Assembly: GCF_018704125.1 (NCBI RefSeq)
Contig: NZ_JAGTIS010000005.1
Coordinates: 124,001-188,000 of the forward strand
DNA from: Metapseudomonas boanensis
GTDB lineage: Bacteria > Pseudomonadota > Gammaproteobacteria > Pseudomonadales > Pseudomonadaceae
Length of the DNA stretch: 64,000 nucleotides
Direction: 5' to 3'
This document shows, in pieces, positions 41,986-51,800 of this stretch. Numbering within the stretch: the first letter of the stretch is position 1; every line of letters begins with the position of its first letter. The notes below the pieces were generated by a model that saw only the letters and a program-made list of their open reading frames with translations, did no database searches and was not told the origin of the DNA. Made by a program: the position numbers and the translations under genes.

Positions 41986-42966
41986 TCAGCCGCGCTCGGT
42001 AACGGCAGGCTGGGTGTCGAAGGGGCTGCCACTGCGCCGCTGGTTGCGGTCTTCGCGCGGAGTGACACCAAAGAAGTTGCGGTAGGCGCTGGAGAAGTGC
42101 GGACCGGAGGAGAAGCCGCAGGACAGACCGATCTGGATGATCGACTTGCTGGTCTGCATCAGCATCTGCCGAGCCTTGTTCAGACGCAGCTCCAGGTAGT
42201 ACTGGCTGGGCACGCGGTTGAGATATTGTTTGAAGATGCGCTCCAGCTGGCGACGGGAGACGCAGACGTGCTGGGCAATCTCGTCCGTGGTGAGCGGCTC
42301 TTCGATATTGGCCTCCATGAGCAGCACGGCCTGGGTCAGCTTCGGATGGCTGGAGCCAAGGCGGTTCTGCAGCGGAATGCGCTGACGCTCACCGCCTTCG
42401 CGGATGCGCTCCACCACCAGCTCTTCGGACACCGCACCAGCAAGCTCCGCACCATGATCACGCGCCAGCACGGCGAGCAACAGGTCGAGCACTGCCAGAC
42501 CGCCACAGGCGCTGAGGCGGTCGCGGTCCCAGTCGAACAGGTGGTTGGTGGCGATCACCTTGGGGAAGCGTTCGGCGAAGTCGTCCTGCCAGCGCCAGTG
42601 CACCGCGGCACGGTAACCATCCAGCAGGCCGAGCTGCGCCAGCGGGTAGACACCGGCGGACAGCCCCCCGACTACGCAACCGGTACGCACCAGATGCTTG
42701 ATGGCGGACGACAGCGCGGGCGACATCTGCAACGGTGGCTCATCAGCCAACAGGAACAGGCGCTGGAACCCTTCCAGCTTGCCCGTCCACGCTTCGCCCG
42801 GCAGACGCCAAGCTCCCTCGGCCAAGGGCTCGGCATGTAGGAATGAAATTTCGTAGACCACTTCAGGGTGCAGTCGCTGGGCAACGCGAAGGGCATCCTC
42901 GGCCAGGGCCAGGGTCAGCGCCTTGGTGCCGGGCCAGAGGAGAAAAGCAATTCGATGGGCAGTCAT
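41986..42966 (-). CDS. argR: Arginine-responsive regulator ArgR (AraC/XylS family)
   Basis: This 326-residue protein starts at ATG 42966. Residues 1-180 are a DJ-1/PfpI-like class I amidotransferase fold lacking a catalytic role (IAFLLWPGTKALTLALAEDALR..., VVGGLSAGVYPLAQLGLL), which senses arginine. The C-terminal AraC HTH follows (TTDEIAQHVCVSRRQLERIFK and SIIQIGLSCGFSSGPHFSSAYRNFFGVTP). In Pseudomonas, ArgR activates the aru and aot operons and represses biosynthetic genes. It is the last gene of aotJQMOP-argR; a strong hairpin separates it from aotP. This pseudomonad ArgR is unrelated to the E. coli repressor of the same name. Confidence 0.95.
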   Translation of the reverse strand: MTAHRIAFLLWPGTKALTLALAEDALRVAQRLHPEVVYEISFLHAEPLAEGAWRLPGEAWTGKLEGFQRLFLLADEPPLQMSPALSSAIKHLVRTGCVVGGLSAGVYPLAQLGLLDGYRAAVHWRWQDDFAERFPKVIATNHLFDWDRDRLSACGGLAVLDLLLAVLARDHGAELAGAVSEELVVERIREGGERQRIPLQNRLGSSHPKLTQAVLLMEANIEEPLTTDEIAQHVCVSRRQLERIFKQYLNRVPSQYYLELRLNKARQMLMQTSKSIIQIGLSCGFSSGPHFSSAYRNFFGVTPREDRNQRRSGSPFDTQPAVTERG

Positions 42967-43039
42967 GGCAGGCAGCTTAGCAGACCCTGAGGATAGGAAG
43001 ATGTTGTGGCGAGAGCAGGATTTATCCCGCGTTGCAGGG

Positions 43040-43069
43040 CATGGCGGCGGCTTTCGAGCCGCCGCCATG
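43040..43069 (-). terminator. 12-bp hairpin between aotP and argR
   Basis: CATGGCGGCGGC-TTTCGA-GCCGCCGCCATG is a perfect 12-bp stem in the 108-bp aotP-argR gap. No U-run follows, so it probably attenuates read-through or protects the upstream mRNA rather than ending it. Confidence 0.55.
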
Positions 43070-43074
43070 CGGTA

Positions 43075-43839
43075 TCACTTCAAGCTGCCGGAAAGGAACT
43101 GCTTGAGGCGTTCGGATTGCGGATTGGCCAACACTTCTCTCGGACAACCAGTCTCTTCCACCAGGCCTTTGTGCAGGAAGATCAACTGGTTGGACACCTC
43201 ACGAGCAAAGCCCATTTCGTGGGTCACCACAACCATGGTGCGACCTTCAACGGCCAGGTCCTTCATGACCTTGAGCACTTCACCGACCAGCTCCGGATCC
43301 AGCGCCGAAGTGGGCTCGTCGAACAGCATCACCTCGGGCTCCATGGCCAGGGCGCGGGCAATGGCCACGCGCTGCTGCTCCCCGCCGGACATGTGTGCCG
43401 GATAGGCGTCCTTGCGGTGCGACACACCAACCTTGGCCAGGTAATGCTCGGCTTTCTCGATGGCCTCCTTCTTCGGCACACCGAGCACATGGACAGGCGC
43501 TTCGATGACATTCTCCAGGGCACTCATGTGCGACCACAGATTGAAGTGCTGGAACACCATCGCCAGACGCGAACGCATGCGCTGCAGTTGCTTGGGATCA
43601 GCGGCCTTTAGGCCACCATCCTTGTTCGCCACCAGCTTCAGCTCTTCGCCATTAAGCAGAATCTTGCCGCCATGGGGCTGCTCCAGCATGTTGATGCAGC
43701 GCAGGAAGGTGCTCTTGCCGGAGCCACTCGAGCCGATGATGCTGATGACGTCACCGGCCTTGGCCGCCAGGGACACACCCTTGAGCACTTCGTGGCTGCC
43801 ATAGCGCTTGTGCAGGTCTTGGACTTCCAGTTTGTACAT
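43075..43839 (-). CDS. aotP: Arginine/ornithine ABC transporter ATPase AotP
   Basis: A 254-residue cytosolic ATPase of the polar amino acid uptake (PAAT) class. Walker [10 protein letters not shown] near residue 37-45, the Q-loop at [12 protein letters not shown], the signature [14 protein letters not shown] near 149-162, Walker [15 protein letters not shown] and the switch His in [13 protein letters not shown]. It powers import of arginine and ornithine with AotJ, AotQ and AotM. Gene order aotJ-Q-M-O-P matches P. aeruginosa. Confidence 0.95.
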   Translation of the reverse strand: MYKLEVQDLHKRYGSHEVLKGVSLAAKAGDVISIIGSSGSGKSTFLRCINMLEQPHGGKILLNGEELKLVANKDGGLKAADPKQLQRMRSRLAMVFQHFNLWSHMSALENVIEAPVHVLGVPKKEAIEKAEHYLAKVGVSHRKDAYPAHMSGGEQQRVAIARALAMEPEVMLFDEPTSALDPELVGEVLKVMKDLAVEGRTMVVVTHEMGFAREVSNQLIFLHKGLVEETGCPREVLANPQSERLKQFLSGSLK

Positions 43840-43858
43840 GGTCTCGGTCTCGTTTGGC

Positions 43859-44971
43859 TCAGTCGCTCAGCAGGCGTCCCTGACGGATAGGTTCACGGCC
43901 TGCCACCTTGGCCAGCCATAGTCCAGGTTGCGCGAAGCGCAGGCGCTCACGCACATAAAGCACACCGTCAGTGGAAGCACGGACGATGCTGTGACGATCC
44001 TCCAGAGGGTCGATCACCTCGAACAACGGGTCGCCCGCACTGACCCGGGCACCAACTGGCTGCAGAAAACTCACCACGCCTGCATGCGGCGGGTAGACAT
44101 ACTCAGCACCTTCGAACGGCGTGGCCTCGCAACAGGCTTCCGGCGCCGCCGGCCAGTCACCGGCAATCAGGCCCTGCTCGGCAAGGAACGCCAGGATCGA
44201 CTCGGCACTGGCCTCAGCCTTCTGCTTGTCGGTATCAGCCATGCCCCCTACTTCGACGGTGGTCGCCAAGCAGGCCAGCGGAATCTCGGCCTGTGGAAAG
44301 TGGCGGGCAAGCCGCAGCCAAGGCAACGAGCATGACTCATCGAACGAACTGCCACCGGATTCCTCGGCGGTCAGCACGGCTCCAGCCCCCATCCTTGCAG
44401 CGAGCGAACGCCATTGCGGCCATTGCTGCGGCAAAGTGTAGAAATGGACGACCGCCTCGAAATCGCAATGCAGATCGAGCACCACATCAGCATCGCAAGC
44501 ATGCTGCAGCAGCAGGCGCTGGAGCCCGACAAGCTCGGAACCCGCTGGTGGCAACACGTTGAATGCCGCCTGCATGGCCTCACGGATGACGCGCACATTG
44601 GTCGGTCCATCCCGCCCCAAACGCCCTTCCACCGCCGGTGCTACCGCCTCTGCGAGGTCAATGAAGTCGCGATTGAAGTTCTTGCCGCTACCGAACTCGA
44701 AACGCCCTTGCGGGGCAGCCTGAAGCATCTGACCAAGGCCGATGGGGTTGGCCACCGGCACCAACTCGATAACACCGGTCAGGCGCCCTTGAGCTTCCAA
44801 CTCGCGCAGCCGGCGCTTGAGCTCCGCCGCGACTCGCATACCCGGCAGCTCGTCAGCATGCAACGAGGCCTGGACATAGGCCTTGCAAGGACCGCTGCCG
44901 AAGCGAAACACCGTCAACTGGCGGCGGGTACCCGGGCAGGCCCAGGGCAGGTCGTGATCGATCCTTTGCAT
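43859..44971 (-). CDS. aotO: AotO, AstE/AspA-type zinc hydrolase of the aot operon
   Basis: A 370-residue protein of the succinylglutamate desuccinylase/aspartoacylase family. Zinc-site motifs: [13 protein letters not shown] near residue 38 and [17 protein letters not shown] near 165, with GKNFNRDF between. The C-terminus carries a barrel-sandwich-like end ([18 protein letters not shown]). It is embedded between aotM and aotP but is not a transport component; in P. aeruginosa the same gene sits in the operon, and its substrate is not established to my knowledge. A peptide or acyl-arginine hydrolase that feeds arginine is plausible. The gap to aotM is only 4 bp. Confidence 0.87.
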   Translation of the reverse strand: MQRIDHDLPWACPGTRRQLTVFRFGSGPCKAYVQASLHADELPGMRVAAELKRRLRELEAQGRLTGVIELVPVANPIGLGQMLQAAPQGRFEFGSGKNFNRDFIDLAEAVAPAVEGRLGRDGPTNVRVIREAMQAAFNVLPPAGSELVGLQRLLLQHACDADVVLDLHCDFEAVVHFYTLPQQWPQWRSLAARMGAGAVLTAEESGGSSFDESCSLPWLRLARHFPQAEIPLACLATTVEVGGMADTDKQKAEASAESILAFLAEQGLIAGDWPAAPEACCEATPFEGAEYVYPPHAGVVSFLQPVGARVSAGDPLFEVIDPLEDRHSIVRASTDGVLYVRERLRFAQPGLWLAKVAGREPIRQGRLLSD

Positions 44972-44975
44972 GGCA

Positions 44976-45674
44976 TCAGGCCTTGCGCGGCGCCAGGTAG
45001 GCCAGCCAATGCAGCTCAGCCTTCTTGAACAAGCGCACCAGAATGAAGGTCAGGCACAAGTAGAACAGGCCGGCAGTGATAAAGGCCTCGAACGGCAGGT
45101 AATACTGCGAGTTCACCGTACGCGCAGCCCCGGTGATATCGATCAGGGTGACGATCGACGCCAGGCTGGTGGTGTGCAGCATCATGATGACTTCGTTGCT
45201 GTACTGCGGCAGCGCACGGCGCAGCGCCGAAGGCAGGAGGATGCGGCGATACAGCTTGGCGCGCGACATGCCCATCGCCTTTGCCGCCTCGATCTCGCCA
45301 TAGGGAGTGGCCTTCAGGCTGCCGGCGAGGATTTCCGCTGTGTAGGCGCTGGTGTTGATCGCGAAGGCCAGACAAGCGCAGAAGGTGGCATTGGACAGAT
45401 AAGGCCACAGCACGCTTTCGCGTACTCCCTCGAATTGAGCCAAACCGTAGTAGATGAGGAACAGCTGCACCAGCATCGGCGTGCCGCGAATCACATAGGT
45501 GAAGAGCCAGGCCGGAAAGTTCACCACCGGCTGCTTGGAGACCCGCATCAGCGCCAACGGCACCGCAGTCGCCAGGCCAAGGGCCAGGGAGATCGCCAAG
45601 AGCTTGAGGGTTACCAGCACTCCCCCGAAATAGAGCGGCAGGTTCTCCAGGATTACGTTGTAGTCGAAGATCAT
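44976..45674 (-). CDS. aotM: Arginine/ornithine ABC transporter permease AotM
   Basis: A 232-residue inner-membrane permease of the HisM/HisQ type, with about five hydrophobic helices. It has the conserved EAA loop EIEAAKAMGMSRAKLYRRILLPSALR (in part), which contacts AotP. Its start ATG overlaps the aotQ stop codon (ATGA). It forms the heterodimeric channel with AotQ. Confidence 0.94.
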   Translation of the reverse strand: MIFDYNVILENLPLYFGGVLVTLKLLAISLALGLATAVPLALMRVSKQPVVNFPAWLFTYVIRGTPMLVQLFLIYYGLAQFEGVRESVLWPYLSNATFCACLAFAINTSAYTAEILAGSLKATPYGEIEAAKAMGMSRAKLYRRILLPSALRRALPQYSNEVIMMLHTTSLASIVTLIDITGAARTVNSQYYLPFEAFITAGLFYLCLTFILVRLFKKAELHWLAYLAPRKA

Positions 45675-46360
45675 AGTTCAGCCGCCTTGATGCCCGCCGA
45701 GTAGCGTTTTTCCAGGAAGCGCAGCGCCAGCAGGGAAACGCTGGTCAGCACCAGGTAAAGCGCCGCGACCGCCAGGTAGAAGGTAAAGGGTTCACGGGTA
45801 GCATCCGCTGCGCTCTTGGCCTTGAACATCATGTCCTGCAGGCCGACCACCGAAATCAGCGCAGTAGCCTTGGTCAGCACCAGCCAGTTGTTGGTGAAGC
45901 CGGGAATGGCCAGGCGAATCATCTGCGGCACCAGCACACGGAAGAACACTTGGAGATGACTCATGCCATAGGCCAGGCCCGCTTCGCCCTGCCCCTTCGG
46001 GATAGCCATGAAGGCACCGCGGAAGGTCTCGGAGAGGTAGGCCCCGAAGATGAAGCCCAGGGTGAACACGCCGGACCAGAAGGGATCGAGGTCGATGTAG
46101 TCCTCGTAGCCGACCATCGGCGCCACTAGGTTCACGATCTGCTGGCCACCGTAGAAGATCAGCAGGATCAGCACCAGGTCGGGAATGCCACGCACCACGG
46201 TGGCATAGGCTTCACCCATGATCGCGAGCCACTTGACCGGCGAGAGCCGAAACGCCGCGCCCACCAGGCCAAGCAGGATCGACAGGGACATGGAAGACAA
46301 GGCCAGCAACAGGGTGAGCCAGGCACCATCGAGAATGGTCGAGCCGTAGCCGTTGAGCAT
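45671..46360 (-). CDS. aotQ: Arginine/ornithine ABC transporter permease AotQ
   Basis: A 229-residue PAAT-family permease, the partner of AotM. N-terminal helices (WLTLLLALSSMSLSILLGLVG), VVRGIPDLVLILLIFYGGQQ, and the EAA loop GEAGLAYGMSHLQVFFRVLVP. It ends overlapping the start of aotM. A stable hairpin with a U-run separates it from aotJ, consistent with higher expression of the binding protein than of the membrane parts. Confidence 0.94.
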   Translation of the reverse strand: MLNGYGSTILDGAWLTLLLALSSMSLSILLGLVGAAFRLSPVKWLAIMGEAYATVVRGIPDLVLILLIFYGGQQIVNLVAPMVGYEDYIDLDPFWSGVFTLGFIFGAYLSETFRGAFMAIPKGQGEAGLAYGMSHLQVFFRVLVPQMIRLAIPGFTNNWLVLTKATALISVVGLQDMMFKAKSAADATREPFTFYLAVAALYLVLTSVSLLALRFLEKRYSAGIKAAEL

Positions 46361-46412
46361 GATTCAGATCCTCATGCAGCGCGCCGGGAAACACCGGGCG
46401 GCACCGCCACAA

Positions 46413-46454
46413 CGAAAAAGTGGCACAAACCGCAACTTGAAGTTTGTGCCACTT
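46413..46454 (-). terminator. Attenuating terminator between aotJ and aotQ
   Basis: AAGTGGCACAAAC and GTTTGTGCCACTT form a perfect 13-bp stem with an 11-nt loop, followed on the minus strand by TTTCG. It begins 15 bp past the aotJ stop codon. Partial termination here would give more binding protein than permease. Confidence 0.75.
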
Positions 46455-46468
46455 TCAGGGAAAAGCGA

Positions 46469-47251
46469 TTACTCGCCGTAGACGTCGAACTTGAAGTACT
46501 TGTCCTGTACTTCCTTGTACTTGCCATTGGCGCGAATGGCCGCGATGGCAGCGCTGATCTTGTCAGCCAGAGCCTTGTCACCCTTGCGTACAGCGATGCC
46601 GGCACCCTCACCAAAGTACTTCTTCTCGTTGAAGGCCGGGCCGACCAGGGCGAATCCCTTGCCTGCATCAGTCTTCAGGAAGCCGTCGTCGATGTTCACT
46701 ACGTCCGCCAGGGTAGCGTCCAGGCGACCTGCCGCCAGATCCAGGAAGATTTCATTCTGCGAGCTGTAGCGAACAACCTCGACCCCCGCCGGTGCAAACA
46801 CATCGGTGGCATAGCGGTCATAGATGGAGGCACGCTGCACACCGACCTTCTTGCCCTTCAGATCCACCAGCGGGTCGCTGATGACGGAGCCGTCCTTCAT
46901 CGCGAGGCGAGCCGGCGTGTGGTAGTACTTCTTGGTGAAATCCACAGACTTAAGACGCTCTTCCGTGATGCTCAGGGACGACAGCACGGCATCGAACTTG
47001 CGCACCTTGAGCGCGGGGATCAGGCCATCGAACTCCTGCTCGACCCACTTGCACTCGACCTTCATCTCGGCGCACAGGGCGTTGCCGATGTCGTAGTCGA
47101 AACCAGTGATCTTGCCGTCGGGAGTCTTGTAGGCGAAGGGTGGGTAAGCGGCTTCGATACCGATGCGCAGGGGCTTGGCGTCTTCGGCAATGGCTGCCAG
47201 CGGCGACAACAGGGACAGCGCCATGGCGCCGAGAAGTGCAATCTTCTTCAT
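46469..47251 (-). CDS. aotJ: Arginine/ornithine periplasmic binding protein AotJ
   Basis: A 260-residue SBP-bac-3 protein with a cleavable signal peptide (KKIALLGAMALSLLSPLAAIA, cut after residue 22 or so). The LAO/HisJ pattern is clear: LRIGIEAAYPPFAYK, ITGFDYDIGNALCAEMKVECKWVEQ, FDGLIPALKVRKFDAVLSS, with arginine-contacting residues in those stretches. It delivers arginine and ornithine to AotQM-P. First gene of the operon, with an ArgR-type half-site in its upstream region. Confidence 0.95.
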   Translation of the reverse strand: MKKIALLGAMALSLLSPLAAIAEDAKPLRIGIEAAYPPFAYKTPDGKITGFDYDIGNALCAEMKVECKWVEQEFDGLIPALKVRKFDAVLSSLSITEERLKSVDFTKKYYHTPARLAMKDGSVISDPLVDLKGKKVGVQRASIYDRYATDVFAPAGVEVVRYSSQNEIFLDLAAGRLDATLADVVNIDDGFLKTDAGKGFALVGPAFNEKKYFGEGAGIAVRKGDKALADKISAAIAAIRANGKYKEVQDKYFKFDVYGE

Positions 47252-47793
47252 CTTATGACTCCTTCAAAGGGGAATGGCTTCTGTTGGCAACTTGGGAATT
47301 CGCCCAGACCGTCCACGAATTGTAGAAAGAGTCGTCGTCTTTGCCGGACATGGGATTGCAGGCAAAAGGCTCCGACTGAGTGAGCGGCATTCTAGCCACA
47401 GCCCCGAAGTCGATATTTCTTCAATGCGACAACAAATTACAGAAGGACAAAAGAGCCACAAGAGGCAGATTGACAGGCACCCGAAAAAGTGCAGCAGAGA
47501 TCACATTTGCAAACCAATAAAAAAGGCAATTATCAGGCCAAAAAATTGATCACCCTTGTGGATAGCGATTTACCGGACTTCGACTTACCCATCCAGCGAG
47601 AACTGCCCCCCTCATTTGCACCAGTTCGTTTCCATTCGCCCCGAACGGGTGCGCAGCGTAACGAGGACTGTTACCTCCAGGCGAAACCCAAGCCTTTCGC
47701 GATGAAAAACCCGATATGAAATCGGTATTTAGCCTAAAAAAACGAGTGCACCGGGGAGGCTCGCCCCGCTAAGGGAACCCTGGGCGCCCCACC
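47252..47793. other. Upstream region of aotJ and AT-rich spacer
   Basis: A 540-bp gap without a gene. It includes an ArgR half-site (47416-47431), A/T-rich DNA around 47450-47570, and a GC hairpin (CGGGG/CCCCG, about 47753-47769) just past the aldo/keto reductase stop codon that may end that gene. Confidence 0.5.
47416..47431 (-). promoter_or_regulatory. Candidate ArgR half-site upstream of aotJ
   Basis: On the minus strand TGTCGC-ATTGAAGA-AA matches the TGTCGC-N8-AA half-site, 165 bp before the aotJ start. A second half-site at the standard distance is not evident. Confidence 0.45.
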
Positions 47794-48615
47794 TCAGATC
47801 ATCTCCAGCGGACGTTCGCGAGCGGGAGGCGGAAAGTGGCGGTCGATCAGGGCAAGATCCTCGGCAGTAAGGGCAATACGGTGCGCTTCGGCATTCTGCT
47901 TCAGGTGCAATGGATCAACGGCCTTGGGAATGACCAACACATTCTCCTGACGCAAGGCCCAGGCAAGCGCCACCTGGGCAGACGTGGCGGCATGACGCTC
48001 GGCAACCTGCCTGAGGGCACCATTGTCCAGCAGCTTGCCACCCCGCCCCACCGGGCAGTACGCCATGAGCGGCATGCCCCGCCGCCGCTGCCAGGGCAGG
48101 AGATCGAATTCGATGCCCCGCGCCGCCGGGTTGTACAGCACCTGATTGGCGGCACATCCTGACGGCAGCTCAAGCAGATCATCGAGATCAAGGTTGGAGA
48201 CGCCCCAGCGTGCAATCTTGCCCTGCTCGCGCAGGCGCTCGAAAGCCTCCACCGTTTCATCCAGCGGATGCTCGCCCCGCCAATGCAACAGGTACAGATC
48301 CAGGCGATCAGTCCCAAGCCGCTTGAGACTGCGTTCACAGGCCAGTGGAATGCCCTTGCGACTGGCATTCCAGGGGTAAACCTTGCTCACGAGGAATACA
48401 TCGTCACGCACGCCGGCGATCGCTTCGCCAACGACCTCTTCAGCGCCTCCTTCTGCGTACATTTCCGCCGTATCGATCAGCCTGAGGCCCAGCGCCACTC
48501 CCTCGCGCAAGGCAGCCACCTCGCGCTTGCGTTCGCTCCGGCTTTCGCCCATGTGCCAAGTCCCCTGGCCGATGACAGGAACCTCCGCGCCATCGGGGAA
48601 TTCAATCTGTCGCAT
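47794..48615 (-). CDS. Aldo/keto reductase
   Basis: A 273-residue NAD(P)H-dependent reductase with a TIM-barrel fold. The tetrad can be read: Asp in LIDTAEMYAEGGAE (DxxxxY near residue 46-51), Tyr51, Lys in FLVSKVYPWNAS and His in LYLLHWRGEHPLDE. The C-terminal cofactor segment VLVIPKAVDPLHLKQN is present. It starts at ATG 48615; the frame stays open upstream without support. Substrate unknown; single-gene unit, tail toward aotJ. Confidence 0.92.
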   Translation of the reverse strand: MRQIEFPDGAEVPVIGQGTWHMGESRSERKREVAALREGVALGLRLIDTAEMYAEGGAEEVVGEAIAGVRDDVFLVSKVYPWNASRKGIPLACERSLKRLGTDRLDLYLLHWRGEHPLDETVEAFERLREQGKIARWGVSNLDLDDLLELPSGCAANQVLYNPAARGIEFDLLPWQRRRGMPLMAYCPVGRGGKLLDNGALRQVAERHAATSAQVALAWALRQENVLVIPKAVDPLHLKQNAEAHRIALTAEDLALIDRHFPPPARERPLEMI

Positions 48616-48843
48616 ATCGCTCTCCTGAAAGATCAACGTCACGGCCGCAATCGGACCAGTCGGCCGCCCTGGGACGCCACACTCCCGCTTCCGCCCCGGC
48701 GCTGCCCCACCAGCCGCGACTCGGTTGCTTCCGATCATCGGCTGCCATCACTTCTTCCCCTTTTTGCCAACTTTGTGGAATGCAGCTTGCGCGCAAGCTA
48801 CTAAGCTGGAAGCAAGAGCGATGGTAGGCCAGTCCGGTGGAAT

Positions 48844-51800
48844 ATGGGCGCTATTGAGCAGTCAGGTGAAATCAAGAAAGAGCTACCCAAAGGTGATCTC
48901 ACCGAGCCCGCTGTTTCCCCTGAAAAACCCCGACGAAAACACCGCCTGCTGTTCTGGGGCGGGTGCGTACTCGTTGCCAGCGGCCTGGCGGTAGCGATCT
49001 CCTATGAAATGCGCACTTCGAAACTCCAATCCCACGAAATCAGTCGATATGCCGCCTCTCTGGACTACTCGCTGGAAAACGGCCCCAGTGACGCCATCCA
49101 GTTTCCGGGCGACGGCCCATTCGATCGGCGACTGGGTTATGCCCATCTTCCGCAGATGTTGGAGCGACTGCAGAAACGTGGCTTTGAAATCCAGCAACAG
49201 ACTCGTTTCTCCCCCGCTCTGCTGAACTATGCCGAGCACGGACTGTTCCCGCCTTATCACGAGAAGGTTCAGGCCGGCATCAATATCTGCGACTGTCGTG
49301 GACTGCCCTTTTATCAATTCAGTTATCCACAGCAGCATTACACCAGCTTCGACAGCATCCCACCGCTGCTGGTCAGCAGCCTGCTGTTCATCGAGAACCG
49401 CAAGCTGCTGGACGAGAGCGAACCCCTGGCGAACCCGGCCGTGGACTGGCCACGCTTCAGCAAGGCCGCCCTGACCCAGGTCGGCAAGGCGTTCGACCTG
49501 GACGGACAGTCCGCCGGCGGCAGTACGCTGGCCACCCAACTGGAGAAGTACCGGCATTCCCCCCAAGGCCGCACGGTTTCCGCAGGCGAGAAGATTCGCC
49601 AGATGGTTTCGGCCAGCGTGCGCGCCTATCGGGATGGCCCCGAAACCCGTGAGGCACGGGAACGCATCGTCATGGACTACGTCAACAGCGTGCCGCTCTC
49701 GGCCGCACCGGGACATGGCGAGGTACACGGTATCGCTGATGGATTGCGGGTCTGGTACGGGGCCGACTTCAACACGGTCAACCGCCTGCTGGCCGATCAG
49801 GATGCGGACGTCAGGGCGCGCGGGCTTGCTGTGCGCCAGGTGCTCTCGCTGTTCATCGCCCAGCGACGCCCTTCCTACTACCTGACGCGTGAGCACGAGG
49901 AGCTGAACGAACTTACCGACAGTCATATCCGCGTGCTGGCCACTGCCGGGGTGATCGATCCGGACCTGCGCGAAGCAGCGCTCTCGGCGCGTCTGCGCTT
50001 CCGCAACTGGGAGCAGGAGTCCGCGATTCAGGAGGTGGAGGCGAACAAAGGCATCAGCATCGCCCGCAGCCGACTGTCCGGCTTGTTGAAGATGCCACTT
50101 TACGATCTCGACCGGCTTGACCTCACAGCCACAAGCACACTGCAGGCCGAACTGCAGAATGCCGTGACCGACTATCTGGTCAAGCTCGCTGACCCGGCCT
50201 TCGCCGAACAGGTCGGCCTCTATGGTGAGCGGCTGCTCTCCCCCGAGAAGACTCGCGAGGTGCGCTATAGCTTCACCCTGTTCGAACGCACCCCCTCCGG
50301 CAACCGCGTGCGGGTGCAGACCGACAACACCAACCAGCCCTTCGACATCAACGAAGGCAGCAAGCTGGAACTGGGGTCCACTGCCAAGCTGCGGGTCCTG
50401 GCGACCTACCTGGAGAACGTGGCGACCCTGCACCAGCGTTACGCCGGCTTGACCGTCGAGGAGCTGCGCAAGGTCCCTGTCGACCCGCTTGATTTCATCA
50501 CCCGCTGGTCCATCGACTACCTGATCGAAAACAACGACCGCAACCTTCCGGCGATGCTGGAGGCTGCCCTGGAGAGGAAGTATTCCGCCAGCCCCTATGA
50601 AAGCTTCTTCACCGGAGGCGGCCTGCACACCTTCAACAACTTCCGCAAGGAAGACAACGGCCGCCGGCCGACCCTGCGCGATGCCTTGCGCGAATCCATC
50701 AACCTGCCCTTCGTACGCCTGATGCGGGATCTGGTGCGCCACGACATGTACCGCCCTGAAGGCGGCAAGATGCAACTGCTCAGTGACGACAAGGACCCGC
50801 GGCGCCAGGGATACCTGGACCTGTTCGTCTCCCGCGAAAGCCAGACCTACCTGCTGCGCTTCTGGAAGAAATATCGCGGCAAGGATGCCGAACAGCGCCT
50901 CAGCACCTTCCTCGACGGCCTTCACCCCTGGCCGGCGCGCCTCGCGGCGATCCATCGATACCTACAACCCCAGGCCGACCTGCCGACCTTCAAGGCCTTC
51001 CTGCGCGAACGCATGCCCAAGGAGCCGCTGACCGAAAAACGCATCGAGGAGCTTTACACGCGCTACGGCCCCGGCGCCTACAACCTCAACGATCAGGGCT
51101 ATGTCGCCCGTGTCCACCCATTGGAGCTCTGGATGCTCGGCTACCTGCAGAAGTTTCCGCAGGCCAGCTACCGCGACGCAGTGGAAGCCAGCAGCGATGA
51201 GCGGCGCGAGGTCTATGGCTGGCTGTTCAAGTCCAAGCGCAAGTACGCCCGCGACAAGCGCATCCGCATCATGCTCGAAGTTGAGGCCTTCCTCGATATT
51301 CACCAGCAATGGCGCCAGTTGGGCTACCCCTTCGATCACCTGGTGCCCTCTCTGGCCACCGCACTGGGCAGCTCCGGTGACCGTCCGGCTGCGCTGGCGG
51401 AATTGATGGGGATCATCCTCAACGACGGCATCCGTCAACCCACCGTTCGCATCGACCAGTTGCACTTCGCCGCTGGCACGCCCTACGAAACCCTGGTAGG
51501 CCGGCAGAATGACACGGGCAAACGCGTGATGACCTCCGAAGTCGCCGCAGCCCTGCGCGACGCCCTGTCCAAGGTGGTGGAAGGCGGCACCGCGCGGCGT
51601 CTGCAAGGCAGCTTCACGCTGTCGGACGGAAAACCGCTGGTGCTGGGTGGCAAGACCGGGACCGGCGACAACCGCATCCAGACCGTAACGCGCTATGGCG
51701 CCGTGAAGAGTTCGAAGGCGATGAACCGCACCGCCACCTTCGTCTTCTACCTCGGACCACGTCACTTCGGCACCCTGACAGCCTTTGTCGAAGGCAGCCA

